Under the pieces are notes generated by a model. That model worked only from the letters and a program-made list of their open reading frames with translations, did not search any database and had not been told where the DNA came from. Position numbers and translations under genes: made by a program. From IMG/VR virus record IMGVR_UViG_3300046507_000893, positions 1 through 42,562 of that record: a stretch of 42,562 bases of DNA, one strand, 5' to 3'. Below, in pieces: positions 13,938 through 20,285 of the stretch (the stretch's first letter is position 1; every line of letters starts with the position of its first letter). This DNA is from a virus.

Positions 13938-14062
13938 TGCTCTCCCAACTCCTAACCCGATTCGTCATCTGCCTGCGCCACGGCCACGAATGGCGTAAGG
14001 CGCACCGGCGTGACGGGTCTTCCTACGAACGCTGCATGGGCTGCGATGAGGTGCGGGTATGA
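13937..14062 (+). CDS. Tiny Cys-containing protein
   Basis: A 41-residue protein (LSQLLTRFVICLRHGHEWRK, ending YERCMGCDEVRV). ATG 13937 shares its A with the upstream TAA. The CxxC plus upstream Cys/His residues could bind zinc. Function unknown. Confidence 0.5.
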   Translation: MLSQLLTRFVICLRHGHEWRKAHRRDGSSYERCMGCDEVRV

Positions 14063-14214
14063 GTAGGTACGAAAGAAGAACCTTCGATGAAGAGGACGAA
14101 GTGTGGGGGCCATGGAAAGAAGTTTCCAAGGTCTATTACGACGAAATTATTCGTCAATTCTGGTTTTACAAGGATATGAACTGGAAAACACAACTTAGGG
14201 AGAGGAAAGAATGA
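14059..14214 (+). CDS. Small hypothetical protein in AT-richer patch
   Basis: A 51-residue charged and aromatic protein (MSRYERRTFDEEDEVWGPWK, ending NWKTQLRERKE). ATGA overlaps on both sides. Codons use far more A/T at third positions than the surrounding genes, pointing to a recent acquisition. Function unknown. Confidence 0.5.
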   Translation: MSRYERRTFDEEDEVWGPWKEVSKVYYDEIIRQFWFYKDMNWKTQLRERKE

Positions 14215-14366
14215 TAACCAGGATACAAAAAATGACATTCGAAGAAGCAATCGAACTCGCACGCAAGCATGCAAAGGCAACACCGCCGAGCTACTACGCC
14301 GAGCCATTTCATCCGCATGGATGGGTCATCAGAGCCATCCTTGAGGCGGCAGGAAAATCCAAATGA
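14211..14366 (+). CDS. Small hypothetical protein in AT-richer patch
   Basis: A 51-residue protein (MITRIQKMTFEEAIELARKH, then HPHGWVIRAILEAAG). ATGA overlaps on both sides. The helix EEAIELARKHAK and the GWVIRAILEAA segment suggest a small helical fold. Codon use is A/T-rich like the previous gene. Confidence 0.5.
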   Translation: MITRIQKMTFEEAIELARKHAKATPPSYYAEPFHPHGWVIRAILEAAGKSK

Positions 14367-14755
14367 GTGTCAGTATTAATCACAAGAGAATCATGCCCCC
14401 GGACGATGGTAAATACATCGTCATCACTGATATTGAATTTCACAACTACAGGGACTCCGTAGCGACAGAGTGCTATGACGAAATGTGGGAGGGAAATAAG
14501 GCCGAGATTAAAGCGCATGCCGATAACGTATTTAAGCTTATGGACCGGCTGGCATTGGCCTACTGCAACCTTGATAGTCGTGTGAGGGGAGGCATTGACG
14601 AGCCTAAGCTGATCGGTTGGCGCATGGCTGACTACACGGCCGAGACTGCTGATCCTGAGCAGGCTAAGAACTGGTCGGCTAACGTCAAGGTTCTGCCCAT
14701 CTTCGAAGGTGATCCGAACACGAAACTATCCGAAGCGAAGCAAGGAGACGCGTAG
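14363..14755 (+). CDS. Hypothetical early protein
   Basis: A 130-residue protein, acidic, with KYIVITDIEFHNYRDSVATE and NVFKLMDRLALAYCNLDSRV. It resembles no family I recognise. It keeps the A/T-richer codon use of its two upstream neighbours in its first third. Confidence 0.55.
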   Translation: MSVSINHKRIMPPDDGKYIVITDIEFHNYRDSVATECYDEMWEGNKAEIKAHADNVFKLMDRLALAYCNLDSRVRGGIDEPKLIGWRMADYTAETADPEQAKNWSANVKVLPIFEGDPNTKLSEAKQGDA

Positions 14756-14955
14756 TGAGAAGCCGACCTCCAGCTAAGTTCAGTAAGGGCGATTACGTAT
14801 GCACGGCGTACACGCCTGATAGCTATCACCCAGTGACAAAGGTTTGCTGGGACAGGGGTCGGGACACATACGCTTACTACCTTGCAGGCCATGGCCCGTA
14901 CCTAGAGATAGTGATATCAGCGCCTCCACCGGAGAAGACCAATGAGCATGATTGA
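14755..14955 (+). CDS. Small hypothetical protein
   Basis: A 66-residue protein, probably a small SH3-like barrel: KFSKGDYVCTAYTPDSYHPV, then WDRGRDTYAYYLAGHGPYLE. GTG 14755 shares a base with the upstream TAG. The next gene starts 14 bases inside it. Confidence 0.5.
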   Translation: MRSRPPAKFSKGDYVCTAYTPDSYHPVTKVCWDRGRDTYAYYLAGHGPYLEIVISAPPPEKTNEHD

Positions 14956-15112
14956 CGACTTGCAGAAGGCGATGGATGACGTTGATCGAGCGTTACGTCA
15001 CCCGCACGAGGCGAACATCGATTGGGCTCGGGGGACGTGCGCGCTATTCATCCAGACTCACGGCAAAGATCTACTTGATGCTGTCCAGCGCCGCGGCGGG
15101 GAAGAATCTTGA
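14942..15112 (+). CDS. Small hypothetical protein
   Basis: A 56-residue helical protein (MSMIDDLQKAMDDVDRALRH, then CALFIQTHGKDLLDAV). It overlaps the gene before by 14 bases and the NinB-like gene after it by TTGA. Function unknown. Confidence 0.5.
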   Translation: MSMIDDLQKAMDDVDRALRHPHEANIDWARGTCALFIQTHGKDLLDAVQRRGGEES

Positions 15113-15501
15113 AAGAGCCCTGGATGTCCATGATGTCCGACGAGCAGCGGAAGTTGCTCAATTGCGCGTGCGGCGACTTGGCCGCGCAAATCTCGTGGCA
15201 TGGGAATCGTCTTAGCAAGGACGATTTCCGCCACTTGCTCGCCGGGACCGTGCTCGGCTGGCGAATGATGCCCGGGATCGACCGTGGCGAAGGCTCGCCG
15301 GGGTTCATCTTCCTCGGCGGCTCCAGTCTGAACCTGCACAAGGCCGAGTGCACCGACGCCATCACGATGGCTTTCCACATAGGCGACGATCCCAGTTCAC
15401 AGGGCCTCAATAGTGCACCGGTGAGGTGGTGCCAGGTGATCCGTGCCGCGCGCGGGATTAGTGATGCGGATGACGAGCTTGCGGGGAGGTGGGCGGCATG
15501 A
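15109..15501 (+). CDS. ninB: NinB-like recombination protein
   Basis: A 130-residue relative of lambda NinB (Orf), a recombination mediator that helps load annealing protein on SSB-coated DNA. Seen: MSDEQRKLLNCACGDLAAQI, WHGNRLSKDDFRHLLAGTVL, MPGIDRGEGSPGFIFLGGSS, matching the family's EQR...GD...W.G..L....F...PG..G order. TTG 15109 (TTGA overlap, with GGGGAAG just upstream) or ATG 15124 may start it. It begins a nin-like cluster. Confidence 0.7.
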   Translation: MKEPWMSMMSDEQRKLLNCACGDLAAQISWHGNRLSKDDFRHLLAGTVLGWRMMPGIDRGEGSPGFIFLGGSSLNLHKAECTDAITMAFHIGDDPSSQGLNSAPVRWCQVIRAARGISDADDELAGRWAA

Positions 15502-15677
15502 AACCGATGTTCTGGGTATGGATGTTCTGGTTCGTTATGTGGGCCGTAGCTGCTGTGGTGAACATCGTTGCCTATCGCAAGCGGAGGATGCTCTTGGCTG
15601 ACCGTTCACTAGACGCGATGTGGGGCTTCTTGGGATGCATGGTGATGTCGGCCATTGGCCTGATGGTGGCTCCATGA
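15498..15677 (+). CDS. Small two-segment membrane protein
   Basis: A 59-residue protein with two hydrophobic segments (FWVWMFWFVMWAVAAVVNIV and MWGFLGCMVMSAIGLMVAP) around a basic loop RKRRMLLADRS. ATGA overlaps on both sides. It lies between NinB and Ref-like genes, too early to be the main holin. Function unknown. Confidence 0.55.
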   Translation: MKPMFWVWMFWFVMWAVAAVVNIVAYRKRRMLLADRSLDAMWGFLGCMVMSAIGLMVAP

Positions 15678-15937
15678 CCACCAACGCCGAACGCAAGCAC
15701 ATGGGCCGCGTCGCGCAACTCTCCTGCGGGCTCTGTGGCGCCCATGGCGTCGAAGTCCATCACATCCGTATGGGGCAGGGCGCAGGGCAGCGCGCCGGCC
15801 ACTTCCTGACGGTGCCTCTGTGCCCCTCATGCCATCGCGGCCCGCAGGGCGTCCATGGAGACAAGACCATGTTGAAGATTCTCAAGTGGACGGAGCTGGA
15901 CTTACTTTCCGACACATTGGCGAGGCTTGCCGCATGA
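15674..15937 (+). CDS. Ref-like HNH nuclease (RecA-dependent nuclease family)
   Basis: An 87-residue protein with an HNH-type zinc finger: CGLCGAHGVEVHHIRMG, then FLTVPLCPSCHRGPQGVHGD. The CxxC...HH...CxxCH order and the length match the C-terminal nuclease part of P1 Ref, common in nin regions. It lacks Ref's longer N-terminal tail. It would cut DNA at recombination intermediates. ATG 15674 overlaps the upstream stop. Confidence 0.75.
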   Translation: MTTNAERKHMGRVAQLSCGLCGAHGVEVHHIRMGQGAGQRAGHFLTVPLCPSCHRGPQGVHGDKTMLKILKWTELDLLSDTLARLAA

Positions 15938-16275
15938 TCGCCATCGAACTACCGATCAAGACGGTCGCCGGCCTGAATGCCCGTGAGCACTTCCGTGTCC
16001 GGGCCAAGCGGGTGCGCAACGAACGCGGCGTTGCTCACCTGTCGGTGAAGCACAAGCATGGCCGGCCGGATCTTCCGGTGGTCGTGACCATGGTGCGGCT
16101 ATCCGCCGGCAAGCTCGACGACGACAACCTGCAGGGCGCCTTCAAGGCAATCCGTGACGGCATCGCCGACGCCTACCTCATCGCCGACAACGACCCCCGA
16201 ATCACCTGGCGCTACGACCAGGAGAGGTGCGCGCGCGGGAAGTTCGGGGTTCGTATCGAAGTGGTGGCCGCATGA
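15934..16275 (+). CDS. RusA-like Holliday junction resolvase, diverged
   Basis: A 113-residue protein with LDDDNLQGAFKAIRDGIADA and YLIADNDPRITWRYDQER, matching the metal-binding D-x-DN and second D of RusA. RusA cuts four-way junctions and is normally about 120 residues, as here. Placed directly after the Ref-like gene. The N-terminal half is more diverged than usual. Confidence 0.7.
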   Translation: MIAIELPIKTVAGLNAREHFRVRAKRVRNERGVAHLSVKHKHGRPDLPVVVTMVRLSAGKLDDDNLQGAFKAIRDGIADAYLIADNDPRITWRYDQERCARGKFGVRIEVVAA

Positions 16276-16403
16276 TCCGCTTCGGTTTACTCATTGCTGG
16301 CGTCGCCTGCTTCTTCTGGGGCACTGATGACGTCGACAAGATCACAGCGTCCGTCTACATCGTCGGCTTCTGGGTCATCACCGCTTTGCGGAGGCCGACG
16401 TGA
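16272..16403 (+). CDS. Small membrane protein
   Basis: A 43-residue protein with hydrophobic segments IRFGLLIAGVACFFWG and ITASVYIVGFWVITAL and a basic end RRPT. ATGA before, GTGA after. Function unknown. Confidence 0.5.
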   Translation: MIRFGLLIAGVACFFWGTDDVDKITASVYIVGFWVITALRRPT

Positions 16404-16588
16404 ATCGGACCCAAGTCATGCCCCTTGTTATGGCTGACATCGAAGACCGGGTAGCCAAGGGCACGAAGGAATACGGCGAGCCACTGACCAGCCACAACGG
16501 ACGGGACGCGCTATGGGACGCCTACGAGGAAGCGTTAGACCTTGCCATGTACCTGCGGCAGGCGATCGCGGAGAGGGACGATGGATGA
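16400..16588 (+). CDS. Conserved phage protein with HNGRDALWDAYEEALDL motif
   Basis: A 62-residue protein in which YGEPLTSHNGRDALWDAYEE and ALDLAMYLRQAIAERD are strongly conserved features of a widespread uncharacterised phage family. The EExxD pattern recalls short MazG-like nucleotide-hydrolase helices, but the chain is too short to be sure. GTG start, GTGA overlap. Confidence 0.65.
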   Translation: MNRTQVMPLVMADIEDRVAKGTKEYGEPLTSHNGRDALWDAYEEALDLAMYLRQAIAERDDG

Positions 16589-16806
16589 CCGTCTACAAGC
16601 ATCTGGGCCGTGCGCCGGAGATTCAGATCCAGGAGAGCGACTGGCGGAAGTGGCTACCCCTGATCGAAGCACTGACGCTCGAGGAACAAGCCGAGGTCCG
16701 GCCGTACCTACGAATGCAGTCACGAATCGCGCAGGGTCGCGAACAGGCTACGAACACGTCAGCGCTGAGCAGCTCGCCAGTCTCGAAGAACAGGCGGGCA
16801 CGCTGA
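16585..16806 (+). CDS. Hypothetical protein, probably frameshifted near its end
   Basis: As read, a 73-residue protein. Residues 1-55 look sound (KHLGRAPEIQIQESDWRKWL, then LEEQAEVRPYLRMQSR). After about residue 55 the frame turns into ATNTSALSSSPVSKNRRAR, typical of an out-of-frame read. The -1 frame at that point reads GYEHVSAEQLASLEEQAG and continues to 16877 with normal codon use. A one-base loss near 16743-16746, or a ribosomal -1 shift, would join the two into one helical protein of about 97 residues. Confidence 0.5.
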   Translation: MTVYKHLGRAPEIQIQESDWRKWLPLIEALTLEEQAEVRPYLRMQSRIAQGREQATNTSALSSSPVSKNRRAR

Positions 16807-16877
16807 TGCGCAAGGTCCAGAGCGAGCGAATGAAGATCAACCGCGAGATCCGCAGGAGGGCGCGGCATGTCAGTTGA
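16806..16877 (+). other. Probable C-terminal part of the frameshifted gene
   Basis: This frame carries RKVQSERMKINREIRRRARH, a basic helix. It can start on its own at ATG 16806, sharing a base with the previous stop, giving 23 residues; or it can be the tail of the preceding gene after a -1 shift. Codon use supports real coding from about 16745 on. Confidence 0.4.
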
Positions 16878-17106
16878 GGAATACACCAGCCCCGAGCTAT
16901 GCGTGGAGCGGGACATGGCGCGCCGGCAGAGGGCGAAGGTTACGGCGGCAGGAGGTTGCCCGTACTGCATTCATAGAGTCGATTTCCTAGGAAAGTCGAC
17001 CTGCGACCTCCCACACAGAACATTCCCGCGGTGCATATCCACCCCGGGCCTCGGGTTTGAACCAGATCGCCAGAAGTTGCAGGGGAAATGCCATGCGCCG
17101 GAATAA
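16867..17106 (+). CDS. Small Cys-rich protein
   Basis: A 79-residue protein (SVEEYTSPELCVERDMARRQ, then GGCPYCIHRVDFLGKSTCDL, ending KLQGKCHAPE). Six cysteines and several histidines suggest a zinc site. It overlaps the previous frame by 11 bases and the next gene by 14. Confidence 0.55.
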   Translation: MSVEEYTSPELCVERDMARRQRAKVTAAGGCPYCIHRVDFLGKSTCDLPHRTFPRCISTPGLGFEPDRQKLQGKCHAPE

Positions 17107-17515
17107 CGACCTAGAAAATCGCCTAAGTGAATGGGGTAAGGACTACGGCGGCGGACGGTACGAGAACACTGGGTGGCAGGGCGTTTCCCCACTCGCGGTC
17201 ATGATGAAATACCAGGGAAGGGCGCCACAGGGGCTCAACCCGAAGGGTGTTGTACGTACAGCGTCCGATGACGTGGAGTCAGCGGTACGTGTTCTCGAGC
17301 AACAGATCGGTGGGCGGCACGGAGCGCTCGCGCTTCGTTGTGAGTACCTCAACCCTGGGAAGCCGATTGAGTCGAAGTTGCAAATGATGCGGCGTATCGG
17401 TGTGGCCATGAGCCGGGCCCAGTACTTCGCCAGCCTCAAGATTGGCCGTGTGCATGTCGCCGGGTGGCTACGAATTACGTTCGACAATCTCTACGAGCAC
17501 GAAGAAGCGGCATAG
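17093..17515 (+). CDS. Candidate late-gene antiterminator (Q-like)
   Basis: A 140-residue basic protein. ENRLSEWGKDYGGGRYENTG, MMKYQGRAPQGLNPKG, ALALRCEYLNPGKPIESKL and MRRIGVAMSRAQYFASLKIG give a protein with a HTH-like C-terminus, similar to proteins found at the Q position in Pseudomonas and Burkholderia phages. It is the last gene before a promoter plus terminator and the lysis genes, as Q is in lambda. AGGGGAA lies five bases before ATG 17093. Function rests mainly on position. Confidence 0.55.
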   Translation: MRRNNDLENRLSEWGKDYGGGRYENTGWQGVSPLAVMMKYQGRAPQGLNPKGVVRTASDDVESAVRVLEQQIGGRHGALALRCEYLNPGKPIESKLQMMRRIGVAMSRAQYFASLKIGRVHVAGWLRITFDNLYEHEEAA

Positions 17516-17518
17516 CCC

Positions 17519-17546
17519 TTGCGTCTAGACGAAATATAGAAATAAT
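17519..17546 (+). promoter_or_regulatory. Candidate late promoter PR'
   Basis: TTGCGT (17519-17524), 16 bases, then AATAAT (17541-17546) just after the Q-like gene, in an A/T-rich stretch unlike its surroundings. A strong terminator follows about 35 bases later, the arrangement used by Q-controlled late promoters. The -35 match is only partial. Confidence 0.45.
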
Positions 17547-17579
17547 GGGACCTAGTCAGTGCTCCCCGCGCTGGCTGCC

Positions 17580-17603
17580 AACCCGCCCATGTGGCGGGTT
17601 TTT
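17580..17603 (+). terminator. Intrinsic terminator ahead of the lysis genes (tR'-like)
   Basis: AACCCGCC (17580-17587), loop CATGT, GGCGGGTT (17593-17600), with a T-run at 17599-17603. It would end early transcripts and, unless antiterminated, transcripts from the late promoter. Read-through is needed for lysis and structural genes. No gene lies between 17516 and 17677. Confidence 0.85.
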
Positions 17604-17677
17604 CGTTTCCGGCTCCGGAAACACCCCGCCGGCATCGTGTTCCCCTGCGCGATGTCCGGCACCTATTCGAGACCGTG

Positions 17678-18118
17678 ATGAAGCCCTCAGCATTCGCCTT
17701 CAATCTGGCCAAGGCGTCCGAAGGGCTGCGTCTTGACGCCTATCCGGACCCGGGTAGTGGCGGCGATCCCTGGACCGTTGGCTGGGGCAGCACGCACGGC
17801 GTCACCAAGGGCATGAAGATCACCATCGGCGAAGCTCAAGCGCGCCTGGTGGAGGACATGACCACGGCCGGCGATGTTGTCAACCGTGCCGTGACAGTTC
17901 CTCTCAACCAGAATCAGTTCGACGCCCTGTGTGACTTCACGTTCAACCTTGGCGCGGGTAATTTCCGGAGTTCCACCCTGCTGAAGAAGCTCAATGCTGG
18001 CGACTATGCCGGCGCCGCTGCCGAATTCCCGAAGTGGGTGAGGGCAAGTGGCAATGTCATGCCGGGCCTGGTCAAGCGTCGCGCCGCTGAGCGCGAACTG
18101 TTCGAGCGGCCGGCCTGA
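17678..18118 (+). CDS. Endolysin, GH24 lysozyme
   Basis: A 146-residue T4-type lysozyme that cleaves the glycan of peptidoglycan at lysis. The catalytic triad is visible as E15 in SEGLRLDAY, D24 in YPDPGSGG and T33 in DPWTVGWGST. Family landmarks NQFDALCDFTFNLGAGNF and GLVKRRAAERELF follow. There is no signal or SAR segment, so it depends on the holin for release. ATG 17678 is preferred; a GTG precedes it directly and the ribosome site is weak. Confidence 0.9.
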   Translation: MKPSAFAFNLAKASEGLRLDAYPDPGSGGDPWTVGWGSTHGVTKGMKITIGEAQARLVEDMTTAGDVVNRAVTVPLNQNQFDALCDFTFNLGAGNFRSSTLLKKLNAGDYAGAAAEFPKWVRASGNVMPGLVKRRAAERELFERPA

Positions 18119-18119
18119 C

Positions 18120-18626
18120 GTGACCGAACATGATATGGAACTGGACGAGACGATTGCTCGCGTCGAGGCAACAGAAGCCGCCGCGATCACTGTCGCCCTA
18201 CGACACGTCGCCCAGCACTCGCCGTTCGTCGGTGCCATCACAAATGCTGGTGACCGGGACCTGTCCGACTTCCATCGGATCGCCGCGACCCGCGTGGTGG
18301 AGCAAGGTGAAATGCTGAGGATGGCCGAGAAGAACCTTTCCCGGTTCGTCGGTCTGCTCCGTACGCGCACGGCCATCTACCCGCAACTGAACCCGGTACG
18401 CCTGTCGGTCCTGGCGCATGTCGCGCTGGCCATACGGATCCCGGCCTTGCTTGAGTGCAAGCCGCTGTGGACCGCCGTCGATCGCGGCAATTGGGAAGAC
18501 GCCGCTGACGCCCTGATGATGACCAAATGGCCCGACAAGGCCGTGGACGATGATGAGAAGCGCCGCGTGCTCGAGTTGGCTCGGATGATGCGGACCGGGG
18601 CTGAACCTGCGGCGTGGACGCACTGA
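18120..18626 (+). CDS. Lysis-cassette protein with a degenerate lysozyme-like C-terminus
   Basis: A 168-residue protein with GTG start two bases after the endolysin stop. An N-terminal helical part (DETIARVEATEAAAITVALR) is followed by IPALLECKPLWTAVDRGNWE, DAADALMMTKWP and EKRRVLELARMMRTG, which mirrors the last third of GH24 lysozymes but has no E/D/T active site. It may be an inactive lysozyme-like partner or a lysis regulator. The resemblance is by eye only. Confidence 0.55.
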   Translation: MTEHDMELDETIARVEATEAAAITVALRHVAQHSPFVGAITNAGDRDLSDFHRIAATRVVEQGEMLRMAEKNLSRFVGLLRTRTAIYPQLNPVRLSVLAHVALAIRIPALLECKPLWTAVDRGNWEDAADALMMTKWPDKAVDDDEKRRVLELARMMRTGAEPAAWTH

Positions 18627-18847
18627 TGAACGCACCTCGCGATGCCCGCGTGCTGAAGGGCGGCATCGCCATCCTCGTCTGGCTGCTCATGGGACTGATC
18701 GGCATGGCGCTCCTGCAGCTCAAGGTTCCTCCCGAGAACAAAGACCTCCTGAACCTGATCGTCGGTGCCCTGATCGCCAATGCCGGCGCTGTCGTCGGTG
18801 ACCTATTCGGTAATAGCCGCGGATCGGCTAAGGCGGAAACGCAGTGA
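18626..18847 (+). CDS. Holin
   Basis: A 73-residue protein with two membrane segments, GGIAILVWLLMGLIGMALLQ (about 12-31) and LLNLIVGALIANAGAVVGDL (about 40-60), a charged N-terminus and a polar tail. Size, two segments and position between endolysin and spanins fit a class II holin that forms the lysis pore. ATG 18626 shares its first base with the upstream stop. Confidence 0.75.
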   Translation: MNAPRDARVLKGGIAILVWLLMGLIGMALLQLKVPPENKDLLNLIVGALIANAGAVVGDLFGNSRGSAKAETQ

Positions 18848-19335
18848 ATCCCTGGATCAAGATCCTCTGCCTGGTGGTTGCCGGCGCTCTCGGCTTCGGC
18901 GGCGGGTACTACGTCGCGCACCTGATCGGAGCACGAGACCTGGCTACGGCCACCTCGGCCTGGGACACGGAGCGCGCGAAGCTCGCCAACCAGACAGCCG
19001 ACGCCGTGACTGCCCAGCGCGCCGCCGAACAGAATCAAGCCGCGGCCATCAACCAGGCCGCAGCCAACTACGCCCAAGGGAAAGCCGATGCCGAACAGAA
19101 CGCCAAGCAGGCTATTGCTGACCTCGATGCTGGTACTCGCCGGCTGCGCGACAAGTGGGCCACCTGTAAAGCCACCACCGCCGTCGTGTCATCTGCCTCC
19201 AGTGGATCAAAGCCTGATGGAGAAGACGGACTACGTGAAGACGGTATCCGACGTGTTCTTTCAGCCGTTGGACAGTGCCAAGCCCAGCGCGACGGGCTCC
19301 AGCAAGCCTTGATGGGCGAGAGGGCAGGACGGTGA
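18844..19335 (+). CDS. Inner-membrane spanin subunit (Rz-like)
   Basis: A 163-residue protein. Residues 5-27 are one membrane segment (IKILCLVVAGALGFGGGYYV), followed by a long alanine/glutamine-rich helix (about 35-105) that would cross the periplasm, and a C-terminal part. An o-spanin gene is nested in the +1 frame, the classic Rz/Rz1 layout. GTG start with GTGA overlap. Confidence 0.8.
   Translation: MNPWIKILCLVVAGALGFGGGYYVAHLIGARDLATATSAWDTERAKLANQTADAVTAQRAAEQNQAAAINQAAANYAQGKADAEQNAKQAIADLDAGTRRLRDKWATCKATTAVVSSASSGSKPDGEDGLREDGIRRVLSAVGQCQAQRDGLQQALMGERAGR
19088..19312 (+). CDS. Outer-membrane spanin lipoprotein (Rz1-like), nested in Rz
   Basis: A 74-residue lipoprotein wholly inside the Rz-like gene in the +1 frame. 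The signal peptide RLLLTSMLVLAGC has the lipobox LAGC with Cys20, then a proline-rich stretch (GPPVKPPPPS), typical of Rz1. It pairs with the inner spanin to fuse the membranes in the last step of lysis. It is longer than lambda Rz1. Confidence 0.82.
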   Translation: MPNRTPSRLLLTSMLVLAGCATSGPPVKPPPPSCHLPPVDQSLMEKTDYVKTVSDVFFQPLDSAKPSATGSSKP

Positions 19336-19493
19336 CCGATATGACCGACACCCCCAGCACCGACATCGCCGCCCAGCTTGAGCGCGCCATAGGCTGCGCA
19401 TTCACCTCAAACGACATGAACAACGTCGCCAAGCTGCTGGACATGAAGATCGACCTGTTGCGCAACCCGATTGAGAAGCCGGCCACCCCATGA
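19332..19493 (+). CDS. Small acidic hypothetical protein
   Basis: A 53-residue protein (GTG 19332) or 50 residues (ATG 19341). STDIAAQLERAIGCAFTSND and NNVAKLLDMKIDLLRN give two helices. GTGA overlap with the Rz stop, ATGA with the next gene. Unknown role between lysis and packaging genes. Confidence 0.55.
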   Translation: MTDMTDTPSTDIAAQLERAIGCAFTSNDMNNVAKLLDMKIDLLRNPIEKPATP

Positions 19494-19834
19494 GTAGGCA
19501 GTCGGTCGTGAAGACGAAGATGGTCAACGTGGGCATCTACCCGTCGATTGTCATCGCCACCACAGACCAGAAAGAGTTCAAGCGCCTGTATGCCAAGCGC
19601 ATCGGCCGGGGAGATATCGACCTGTCGCACGCCGATGGGATCAGTTCCGACCGGGCCGGCTACTTCCTCGTGGGGGTGTTCAACGGGGAGGTGGGAACTC
19701 TGGTCCATGAGCTTGCCCACACGGCGTTCAAGATCCTCCGCCAAGTCAACATCCCGGCCAACCACAAGCACCAAGAGGCATTCGCCTACCTTCAGCAGTG
19801 GTTGTTCGACGAGCTGAGAGAGACGCTGAACTGA
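19490..19834 (+). CDS. HExxH metalloprotease-like phage protein
   Basis: A 114-residue protein with GTLVHELAHTAFKIL, where H73-E74-x-x-H77 is the zinc-protease signature, and a later HQEAFAYLQQWL that could give a third ligand (H or E). Proteins like this occur between lysis and terminase genes in several temperate phages. Whether it is a head-maturation or other protease is unknown. ATGA overlap upstream. Confidence 0.65.
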   Translation: MSRQSVVKTKMVNVGIYPSIVIATTDQKEFKRLYAKRIGRGDIDLSHADGISSDRAGYFLVGVFNGEVGTLVHELAHTAFKILRQVNIPANHKHQEAFAYLQQWLFDELRETLN

Positions 19835-19835
19835 T

Positions 19836-20285
19836 ATGGCCCGTCCCTCGTCCTTCACCCAGAAGCAGGCTGACTTGATCTGCGTGAAGCTTGCCAGCGG
19901 CCAGTCACTTCGGGCGATATGTGAAGCTGATGACATGCCTGACCGGACAACCGTGTTCAGGTGGCTTCGTGACCTTGAGCCGTTTCGCCTCCAATACATG
20001 CGCGCACGCGAAGATCAGGCCGAGACGATCTTCGATGAAATGCTCGAGATCGCCGACGATGGCGAGTTCGACTACGAGACCAAGAAGCGGGATGACGGGT
20101 CGGAATACGAGGCTGTAAACCACGACCACATCCAGCGGTCCAAGCTCAGGATCGAGGCGCGCAAGTGGGTCTTGGGTAAGCTTGCCCCGAAGAAGTACGG
20201 CGATCGCCAGGTGATCGAGCACGATGTGTCCGAAAGCCTTGCCGAGCGCATGAGGTCAGCCCGTGAGCGCAGCGGTCGCGCTTGA
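19836..20285 (+). CDS. terS: Terminase small subunit
   Basis: A 149-residue DNA-packaging recognition subunit. The N-terminal HTH is SFTQKQADLICVKLASGQSL, RAICEADDMPDRTTVFRWL; the middle is acidic; the end HIQRSKLRIEARKWVLGKLA, PKKYGDRQ is a conserved signature of this terminase small-subunit type. It overlaps the large-subunit gene by 23 bases. Confidence 0.88.
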   Translation: MARPSSFTQKQADLICVKLASGQSLRAICEADDMPDRTTVFRWLRDLEPFRLQYMRAREDQAETIFDEMLEIADDGEFDYETKKRDDGSEYEAVNHDHIQRSKLRIEARKWVLGKLAPKKYGDRQVIEHDVSESLAERMRSARERSGRA

